A stretch of DNA of 64,000 nt, from contig NZ_JASJOU010000015.1 in NCBI RefSeq assembly GCF_030068605.1, positions 62,001-126,000 of the forward strand. Direction: 5' to 3'. Below, piece after piece: positions 54,885 through 61,891 of the stretch (the first letter of the stretch is position 1; each line of letters begins with the position of its first letter). The translations under genes and the position numbers were made by a program. The DNA comes from Xanthocytophaga agilis (GTDB taxonomy: Bacteria; Bacteroidota; Bacteroidia; Cytophagales; 172606-1). The notes beneath the pieces were generated by a model that worked only from the letters and a program-made list of their open reading frames with translations, did no database searches and was not told where the DNA came from.

Positions 54885-56432
54885 ATGATACAATTTTTCA
54901 CGCCCTACTCATCCTCATCCCTATTGAGATCGGGATTCAGTCTTCTCTTGCTTATAATCTTGCTAACAGCCTGTCAGAAAGACAAGGATGTATTTGTCAT
55001 TCCGGTCACTGATAACAGGCAAGAACAAACCCTGGATTCTATCTTTTTATATGCCCGTGAAACATATCTCTGGAATGAGAGTTTGCCCGAGTATTCAGTA
55101 TTTAATCCCAGAAAATACACCCAATACTCAGAAACACCTCTCTTTAGTTTTGAAAAAGAAATCTTCGACATTACCCAATATGCCATCAATCCGGCTACTG
55201 GTAAATCCTATGAATATGTCTCCGCTATCTCAACCCATCCCAAATATTCTTTCTTACAATCGGATAGTGAAAGCGGGAGTATGCGAATAACTTCCTCGCT
55301 AAATACATCCTCACTCAATGGAACAGAAAACGGATTTGGATTTGCATTATCCACATGGGCTGACAATGATCTTCGGATTAAGTATGTATTACCCTACTCT
55401 CCTGCAGCTGGGAAAGGACTGATACGTGGAGATCGCCTGCTTACAATCAATGAAACAAGTGTATCAACCCTATCCGATTCAGAAATACAACAAGCATTGA
55501 ATCAGGATAGCATTACACTCAGGATTCAGAAAGCGAATGATACACTGTCAGTTATGCTAACGAAAACAGCCTATACAACCAGTCCGGTAATCTATTATTC
55601 AGTCATCCAGACAGAGACCAAAAAAGCTGGATATCTGGTATACCATCAGTTTACAGATCCCGCTCACTCACAATCATTTCTTGACAATGTCTTTACAACC
55701 TTTGCGTCTGCACAGATTACAGACTTGATTATCGACCTGCGTTACAATGGTGGAGGATATGTTGAAACAGCCGAATATCTGCTGAATCTAATTGCACCTT
55801 CATCGCTTACGGGAAAAATAATGTTTAGTGAACGATTTAATGCACTTCTGCAAGGTGGGAAAGCAACTATACTTTCGAATCAATCCTATCTGGATAAAAA
55901 TAATCAACCCGTTTACATCAACGGACGGAGGGCTACCTATGCTGATGTCGATTTTACAGAAGCAGGCAATACCTATCTTTTTCAAAAAAAAGGTAAGCTG
56001 GAAAATATTCGTTCAGTTATCTTTATTGTCAGTGGCGCTACAGCCTCAGCCAGTGAGTTGGTCATTAATGCTTTACGTCCTTATTTAGAAGTGAAGCTGA
56101 TTGGATCACAAACGTATGGAAAACCAGTAGGTTTTCTAGGTATTCATATAGGTACCTATACATTGTATATCCCCAATTTCAGTAATGTTAATGCTCAGGG
56201 TGATACCGACTATTATACAGGCTTTTCACCAGATATTGCTGCTACCGATGATGTCACACATGATTTTGGAGACATGAAAGAAGAATGTCTCGCTACAGCA
56301 CTTTCTATAATAAATGGAAAACGCACTTTGTTACGGAAAAATCTTAACAAACCAATTTCTCAAAGAGAAGATATGAATAAACCGGAAAATGTGTGGAAGG
56401 GAATGATTCAAAAGCGACTACGACTGCACTGA
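54885..56432 (+). CDS. S41-family protease lipoprotein
   Basis: A 515-residue lipoprotein; lipobox LLTAC. A PDZ-like part precedes the core. LRYNGGGYVETAEYLLNLI (near 285) and SGATASASELVINAL (near 383, with the nucleophile Ser) followed by SQTYGKPVG show the S41 catalytic region. Likely anchored to the outer membrane, perhaps processing a hemoprotein or locus proteins. It ends the heme locus. Confidence 0.85.
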   Translation: MIQFFTPYSSSSLLRSGFSLLLLIILLTACQKDKDVFVIPVTDNRQEQTLDSIFLYARETYLWNESLPEYSVFNPRKYTQYSETPLFSFEKEIFDITQYAINPATGKSYEYVSAISTHPKYSFLQSDSESGSMRITSSLNTSSLNGTENGFGFALSTWADNDLRIKYVLPYSPAAGKGLIRGDRLLTINETSVSTLSDSEIQQALNQDSITLRIQKANDTLSVMLTKTAYTTSPVIYYSVIQTETKKAGYLVYHQFTDPAHSQSFLDNVFTTFASAQITDLIIDLRYNGGGYVETAEYLLNLIAPSSLTGKIMFSERFNALLQGGKATILSNQSYLDKNNQPVYINGRRATYADVDFTEAGNTYLFQKKGKLENIRSVIFIVSGATASASELVINALRPYLEVKLIGSQTYGKPVGFLGIHIGTYTLYIPNFSNVNAQGDTDYYTGFSPDIAATDDVTHDFGDMKEECLATALSIINGKRTLLRKNLNKPISQREDMNKPENVWKGMIQKRLRLH

Positions 56433-56736
56433 TCCGTACGCTAAAAAAATTACAAGTTAACCCCTACCCAAATTTAGAACTTTCAAACAAGTTAAAAATA
56501 TATATGTCAGCTGCCCTGTTTTCAAACAGGTTTGAGATAGAAAATTTCAATTAACTATTTTTTCAATTGCTACTACTAAGGCTGTGAATTTTGGAAAATT
56601 CCAGGGCTGGTTTTTCTTCTGTGCAATTTTATTCCAAATGCAACACGGTTTTTGCTACTTTGCGCATTAAGCCAGATTAATACTGAGTCAACTGTCGACC
56701 TGACAAAACAAACCCCTATTTACCAGAAGGTAGAAT
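56433..56736. other. 304-base gap before the second broken recombinase
   Basis: AT-rich spacer between the S41 gene and the recombinase relic; no supported gene or hairpin with a clear T-run. Confidence 0.4.
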
Positions 56737-57319
56737 ATGAAAAAGTATGTTGCCTATTATCGTGTCTCTACTCAGAAGTAGGATCAGATCAGAAGCAGGA
56801 TCAGAGTGGACTTGGTTTAGAAGCACAGAAAAAACCTTTGAAAAATTCTGCGAAGGAGGTCAGATTTTGGCTGAGTATACGGATAAAGAACAACAATCGT
56901 CCGGGACTTTTGAAAGCCATTGCTCATGCCAAAAGTAAAGGCGCACTGCTTGTCATTGCTAAACTGGATCGTCTTTCACGCAATGTGTATTTTATTTCTT
57001 CGCTACTAGAATCTAGAGTCCATTTTAAAGCGTGCGATCTTCCGGAAGCTGATCATTTCACTGTTCATTTATTTGCAGCTCTGGCCGAGAAGGAGCGAAA
57101 GATGATTTCAGAAAGAACAAAAGCCGCTCTGCAGAGTAAAAAGAGAAGGGATTCAAATTAGGTACTCCCGCTAACCTGAATGATCACGCCAGAAAGAAAG
57201 CTATTGAGATAATCCAGAAAAATGCTCAACTTAACAAACGGAATATCAAGGCAAAAGCAATGGCTCTGCTCCTAAAAAAGAAGCGTTATCCTACGATAGA
57301 TTGTTATTCAGTTAAATGA
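56737..57319 (+). pseudogene. serine recombinase relic with several frameshifts
   Basis: The ATG at 56737 opens [14 protein letters not shown], the resolvase start with the catalytic Ser, then hits TAG. The cause is a 17-base tandem duplication (56772..56788 and 56789..56805, one base different). Removing one copy restores [11 protein letters not shown]. More shifts follow near 56840 and 57150. Pieces such as [49 protein letters not shown] and [20 protein letters not shown] come from three frames. It is a relative of the relic at 45910. Confidence 0.75.
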
Positions 57320-57489
57320 ACTTATATATAATCCGTTATGGAAAACCCTTTCAGTCTATCAATTTAAAACGACTGGTTGATGTAAAAAGCACTAATCAAA
57401 TTTTCTTCATTAAATATGTTTGAAAAGTAGATTTGCCCAATTGTCACAAAATTTCTATTATCCGTAAATATTTATAAACATACAAATTG

Positions 57490-58269
57490 ATGAAACTTCC
57501 AAAGGGAATAAAAAAATGTGTTGCTTTTATTGGTGTGAAGAAAATCACCGGAGAGCTGACTCTAGTGGGAACAGTGTTCTTTGTATGCAAATACTATGAA
57601 GGAAAGTTATTTAAGTATATTAGTACTGCGAAACATGTTATTGAAGGCATTAAGTCAGTTGGCGCTGAATATAGTATAATTCGTCTTAATCTAGTCGATG
57701 GAACAACTAGAGAGGAACCGATTCTAATTAAAAGCTGGCAATATCACTCAGATATAAATGTTGATATTGCAATATCTCCAATTGAGCTAACAAATGAAGA
57801 GGATCATCAATTTTATGTATTAGATAAAAGTCCAATCGAGCAGGTTTTAACACAGGAAATTATAAAAAATCAAATAATAGATGTTGGTGATGAAGTATTT
57901 ATTATAGGATTATTTGCCAACCATCATGGGAAATCAAAAAATGTTCCTATTGTCCGGGTTGGACATATTGCCGCATTTCCTGAAGAAAGAATTCAAACAC
58001 AAGAACATTTAATGGATGCTTATTTAATTGATACGCTATCTATTGGAGGATTATCGGGTTCTCCTGTATTTGCGAATTTAAATAGTAGCAGCTTTTTTTT
58101 AATGGGTTTAATTTATGGACATTATAATAGTACAATATCTGAAGATCCTAAATTAGGTAACCATACTTTAAATTTCTCAGGAGAAAAGGTTAATACTGGT
58201 ATAGCAATTGTGACACCTATCGATAAGCTTATAGAACTTTTGGACCGGATTCATATTGAACTTGTTTAG
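57490..58269 (+). CDS. trypsin-like serine protease, cytoplasmic
   Basis: Start at the ATG at 57490; the frame one codon longer begins with TTG. 259 residues, no signal peptide. The triad is readable: His near 48 in STAKHVIEG, Asp near 92 in NVDIAI, Ser near 187 in GLSGSPVF. The plan resembles the trypsin-like proteases of accessory and defence loci rather than HtrA (no PDZ). AT-rich, in a relic-rich region. Confidence 0.75.
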   Translation: MKLPKGIKKCVAFIGVKKITGELTLVGTVFFVCKYYEGKLFKYISTAKHVIEGIKSVGAEYSIIRLNLVDGTTREEPILIKSWQYHSDINVDIAISPIELTNEEDHQFYVLDKSPIEQVLTQEIIKNQIIDVGDEVFIIGLFANHHGKSKNVPIVRVGHIAAFPEERIQTQEHLMDAYLIDTLSIGGLSGSPVFANLNSSSFFLMGLIYGHYNSTISEDPKLGNHTLNFSGEKVNTGIAIVTPIDKLIELLDRIHIELV

Positions 58270-58303
58270 TTGAAAAATGATGTATATTTAGTGAAAAACA
58301 GAT

Positions 58304-58498
58304 ATGAACAAGTTGCCTGTCTATATTTCAGAATCCGATTTTGAGAGCTATGTTCTCCCTCATTTGAGTCATAAATTAAATCATAATAGACTCAAAGTAA
58401 GCTATCATTATCTTTTCAATACGATTTTGTATGTAGTATCCGGTACATTCGCTGATCTATTACCTGATATACCTTTGGATTACGAAAGCGCAGGATAG
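58304..58498 (+). pseudogene. transposase N-terminal fragment (likely)
   Basis: 64 residues: FESYVLPHLSHKLNHNRLKV then YHYLFNTILYVVSG, which resembles the N-terminal region of IS-type transposases before a DDE domain. It breaks off at about 58498, exactly where the minus-strand gene at 58480..58800 also loses its C-terminus. The family call is weak. Confidence 0.4.
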
Positions 58499-58800
58499 CG
58501 GATGCCATTGGAAGCTGTACCCCCTTTACTTTTTAGCAAAGCTGCCAGCACCGTATGAGTTTTGGCCAGATCAATGTCAGAGCCTGTAGAATCAATCTGA
58601 TTAACCAGGGAAAGTGTCTGATCACTCAATAAGGCATATCGATTCACTTTCCAAAGAATGATCTCATTGATCAGCTGCTGGTTAAAAAAATCGTCGCCTA
58701 TTGAATCGAGTTTTCGTGTTAACTCTTTTTGATAGGTAAACTCATAGTCCTGAGCAGAAAGACTAAACTCACTGGCATATATTGTGATAGGATGTGACAT
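58480..58800 (-). CDS. 3'-truncated hypothetical protein next to a nuclease-like gene
   Basis: A 106-residue helical protein. NQQLINEIILWKVNRYALLSD and TVLAALLKSKGGTASNGIRYPALS are seen; the latter seems to be cut where a longer family member would go on. It meets the transposase fragment at its 3' end, which points to an insertion or deletion event. It is 18 bases from the nuclease-like gene, so both formed one operon. Family not recognised with certainty. Confidence 0.5.
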   Translation of the reverse strand: MSHPITIYASEFSLSAQDYEFTYQKELTRKLDSIGDDFFNQQLINEIILWKVNRYALLSDQTLSLVNQIDSTGSDIDLAKTHTVLAALLKSKGGTASNGIRYPALS

Positions 58801-58818
58801 GTATAGGATAGCGTACAG

Positions 58819-59430
58819 CTAGCTTCGATTCTGCTGTATTTCTGAAGTATGTACGAAATCAAATTTCAGGTTATTCTCATCAATGATATACCCATACAGG
58901 TATAGAAAAGGTGTAGGAATCTCTTTTTTGGCCGGTAAAGTCAACGCATCCGCATCTGGACGGGCAAATACAACATAGATGCTTAAATAGTCATCCGCCA
59001 GTTGGTAGGTAACATTATCAGTTGATAAGACCTGAGTTTTCCAGCGGGAGGATTTAGGCTTATACCCCAGGGTGAAACTTTGATTTTTAAAAGTCACATC
59101 TTTTAGACAGGTAAGCTTATACAGATCCTGGTGATAGTCTACATACTCCCAGGGCTTGAACTTTATTTCCATAATTCCCACTATCTTATCCTGGTGAGTA
59201 ATGAAAATATCAGGTTTGATCTTAAGCAAATTAAAAAGAGGCAGATCAATCACTGGCTCTATCCATACTTCATATTCTTCAGGCAAGGAATTTTTAAGCT
59301 GCCGGTAAAATTCCCCCTGCACCTGTCTCTCATAGGTCACCAATCCGTTTTTAAACCGGGATTGTATGTCTTTTTGCCATATTGCAATTAATGTATTTTG
59401 AACTATTTCCATGCGGTAAACTATTTCCAT
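58819..59430 (-). CDS. PD-(D/E)XK nuclease-like protein
   Basis: A 203-residue protein. KIKPDIFITHQDKIVGIMEIKF carries the nuclease motif: Asp74, then Glu88-x-Lys90 on the next strand, with an earlier Glu near 40 (RQVQGEFYRQL). The rest is mixed alpha/beta. The start may be the ATG at 59412; the two ATGs lie in a small repeat (atggaaatagt). With its truncated partner it may be a restriction or repair-type module; no methylase is near. Confidence 0.6.
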   Translation of the reverse strand: MEIVYRMEIVQNTLIAIWQKDIQSRFKNGLVTYERQVQGEFYRQLKNSLPEEYEVWIEPVIDLPLFNLLKIKPDIFITHQDKIVGIMEIKFKPWEYVDYHQDLYKLTCLKDVTFKNQSFTLGYKPKSSRWKTQVLSTDNVTYQLADDYLSIYVVFARPDADALTLPAKKEIPTPFLYLYGYIIDENNLKFDFVHTSEIQQNRS

Positions 59431-59484
59431 AATGACAAACGGATGTCTACTGAATAAAAGATGATTAAAGGAATGTATAATTAA

Positions 59485-59988
59485 TTAATAGCATAATTTA
59501 CAGGGAGATCTGCTTTCCTGTACTTCCTTTCGAGTCATGCTTAAGATCTGATGGGTGCAGCGGCTTAAGCCTTTATAAGAGCTATTACTATGATACGCAT
59601 AGGATGTTTTGCTATCACAGACATAAACCTTCTGAACTCCTGCTTCCTTACTTACTTTTGGCCTGATATGTGTAACAGTATTCTGACTAGAAGTATTCTG
59701 GCTGGCAGGTTTAGTACTACTCTGCCCCAAGGGAGCCTCTACAGCTAAACTATCATATTCTATCCTATCATAGGTAGGCTCTCTGGCTGGATCATAGATT
59801 TCCTGACACTTTGAAGGATTAGTAAGTACTTTAGCAACAGTTCTTGCTACATGATCTCTGGAAATCCAGACTGTTTTGCCTTTCCCTTGGTCTTTCAACA
59901 TTGGAAATTTACTGTTGTCCCAAACTTTTAATGAAGGCCTATAACCAGTGGATATGTTGCTATCAATCTGGACAAAGATAAACAGCAT
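59485..59988 (-). CDS. hypothetical protein with conserved VYVCDS...PCKLCY C-terminus
   Basis: A 167-residue protein with a short hydrophobic N-terminus (LFIFVQI) that may be a truncated signal. The end VYVCDSKTSYAYHSNSSYKG, then LSRCTHQILSMTRKE and PCKLCY is a Cys-rich module I recall from small Bacteroidota exported proteins on mobile elements; the four Cys and two His suggest metal or disulfide. Function unknown. Confidence 0.6.
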   Translation of the reverse strand: MLFIFVQIDSNISTGYRPSLKVWDNSKFPMLKDQGKGKTVWISRDHVARTVAKVLTNPSKCQEIYDPAREPTYDRIEYDSLAVEAPLGQSSTKPASQNTSSQNTVTHIRPKVSKEAGVQKVYVCDSKTSYAYHSNSSYKGLSRCTHQILSMTRKEVQESRSPCKLCY

Positions 59989-60012
59989 TAACAGTAAAGT
60001 AAGGCTCGATAG

Positions 60013-60312
60013 TCACAAACTAAGGTTACAGCAAAAAAACACTCTTTTCGAAGGAAAAAACTGGAGGATTGCCGTCTGGGTATTATCCCCAGCAATCAGG
60101 TTCAACTCAACCTCTTTGATGAGGTAGCCCGAAGCAAGCAGGAAAAACTAATGCAGGCAGTGGATAAAGTTAACAATAAAATGGGGAGAGATACCGTGCG
60201 GGTAGCCAGTCAGGGCTTTCCTAAAAAAGGGACACCCTGGCTTTTAAAACGTGACTATCTGAGTAGCTGTTATACTACCCGTTGGGATCAGCTTTGGACT
60301 ATTCGGATATAA
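60013..60312 (+). pseudogene. umuC: UmuC C-terminal fragment (DUF4113)
   Basis: An open frame without start reads KKLEDCRLGIIPSNQVQLNL, then FDEVARSKQEKLMQAVDKVN, NKMGRDTVRVASQGFPKKGT and LSSCYTTRWDQLWTIRI, the standard end of Bacteroidota UmuC-type DNA polymerase V subunits (DUF4113). A TAG stops the frame at 60010. The polymerase domain is not in the window, so this is a gene tail left by a rearrangement. Confidence 0.8.
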
Positions 60313-60791
60313 TCTCCAGATATAATGTTCGGATTTAACTTATTGTGAAGTTTTGTACGTTAGTTAACTCTTGGATTTTGTTCGATCCAATGATCAAGAT
60401 CTGGATGAACAACATTCAGCTCAGTGGCTAATCCCTGAGCAGCTTCTTTCGATAAATCATACAGAAACATACACTTTTGTCTTCTTATCACAAAAAGCGA
60501 TCCGATACAGATTGGGGTTATCAACCATAAAGTTTAGATTCATTTTATATTTTTCCATAGGATGTATATGCTATGATGTATATGCTATGATGTATGTAAG
60601 ACTGGGAGAAAAACCACGAACCAAAAAGCCTGATCAATCAATCATTCCTACAAATTAGGGAGTAAAAAGGAGTATAGTGTAAGTTTTTTGAGGTGTATAC
60701 TCAAAAGTATTCAAAATCAGGAAAAGGAAACTGATATAGACAAAGGATAAATCAAAGATCATTCATTCAAGGCATTTTAGTCGCAGATGGA
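60313..60791. other. gene-free stretch with a 14-base tandem repeat
   Basis: gatgtatatgctat occurs twice in tandem with a partial third copy (60561..60596). A frame across it (60371..60658) has no family resemblance and is not called. Otherwise nothing supported. Confidence 0.4.
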
Positions 60792-61427
60792 TCAATCCAA
60801 TGTTAAAACTTTTTCAATAAAAGGATTAGATTGAAGTGTTTTAAAAAGGTAGAAATCAACATAGTTCACCTTTCCGTTTTCAAACTTACTGATGATAACA
60901 TCATTTTTATTAACACCTCCCCAATATTTTGTGGTATGTGTAGTCATTGCATCCTCTGAATAGCCCTTGAGACGTATTGTTTCTTTGTTTTTTATCCATT
61001 TATGAGTACCAAGCACATAAATATCTATACAAAATTCTTTCTTTGAATTTCTATAAATAATATAATTCTTAACTGTAATCATGTCTCCTAATTCATAATA
61101 CTCAATCACATAAATTGATTTCTTGGTTTTTAGTTCGTCTTTGATTATACCTGTAAACTTAAATCTATCTATACTGGTATCAATAGTATTGAAATCATCT
61201 GTCGGTAAAGACATTTCAAGGCCTTCCAGTCTATTTAGATAAGACATCTTAGCAGCAGTATCCTGAACGCTTGATAAGTTTTTTTTAACAGAATTTATCG
61301 TAGCTTTATTCCAACTCAGGTAAAGTATTCTTTCATCAGAAAAAATCTTTGTCCCAATAATTTTGTTTGTAAAACTTAGTAAAGACCCAATACTTATTAG
61401 CAAAGCAATAATCTTAAGTTTATTCAT
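60792..61427 (-). CDS. exported hypothetical protein
   Basis: A 211-residue protein; the N-terminus MNKLKIIALLISIGSLLSF is a signal peptide. The mature part is beta-rich (FKFTGIIKDELKTKKSIYVIEY; EFCIDIYVLGTHKWIKNKE). No family recognised. It is isolated on the minus strand. Confidence 0.55.
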   Translation of the reverse strand: MNKLKIIALLISIGSLLSFTNKIIGTKIFSDERILYLSWNKATINSVKKNLSSVQDTAAKMSYLNRLEGLEMSLPTDDFNTIDTSIDRFKFTGIIKDELKTKKSIYVIEYYELGDMITVKNYIIYRNSKKEFCIDIYVLGTHKWIKNKETIRLKGYSEDAMTTHTTKYWGGVNKNDVIISKFENGKVNYVDFYLFKTLQSNPFIEKVLTLD

Positions 61428-61689
61428 AATCTTATGTTTTAGAAGAAGGATTGCTTAAGTCATTTTATTCTAAGGTAGAACATGATTTTTCAACTGTCTG
61501 TAAAAAAAAATCGGTGATTTTTGTTAGTTTCAATTAACCAAAAACTCATCATGAAAAACGGATCTTTATCCAGGTATAAAATCTAATTTGTTCTCTGTCT
61601 TCGGCTTGCTCCTGAGCCAGGACCTTGTCAGGCTTCTATGCCCAAGTATTAGTATAGAGGCGAAAAAATCCAAAGAGTTTACTTATTGA

Positions 61690-61839
61690 ACATATCAGGG
61701 AGTAGTGCCGTTTGAAACGCTGGAGGCATGCAGAGAAGGTAAGTGTAATCAGATAAAGGACTACTATCTGCAATCGGATAGTTTCCTGACGAGAAGATGG
61801 TTTCCTGACGAGAAAAAACCAACGGCAATACCGGAATAA
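61690..61839 (+). pseudogene. possible C-terminal gene fragment
   Basis: An open frame without ATG reads TYQGVVPFETLEACREGKCN and ends RRWFPDEKKPTAIPE at the hairpin. The composition is protein-like, but there is no start and the region upstream is full of stops. It may be the tail of a lost gene. Confidence 0.3.
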
Positions 61840-61888
61840 GATTCTCTATTGAGAGATTGCGTCTTATTCCGGCATTGCCGTTGGTTTT
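61815..61888 (-). terminator. long terminator hairpin of the dehydrogenase-like gene
   Basis: 27-base arms (aaaaccaacggcaataccgg... with its near-complement, one mismatch) and a 20-base loop. On the minus strand a run of T follows. It lies just after the stop of the large gene at 61892. Confidence 0.8.
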
Positions 61889-61891
61889 CTA

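Noticed and set aside
45910-57319. Alternative genetic code with TAG read as an amino acid, suggested by TAG in both recombinases
   Set aside because: The two TAG codons replace different residues (Tyr and Gln), the second also comes with frameshifts, and TAG ends other genes in the window normally.
60371-60658. 95-residue plus-strand frame
   Set aside because: Crosses a 14-base tandem repeat, unnatural composition, no relation to neighbours.
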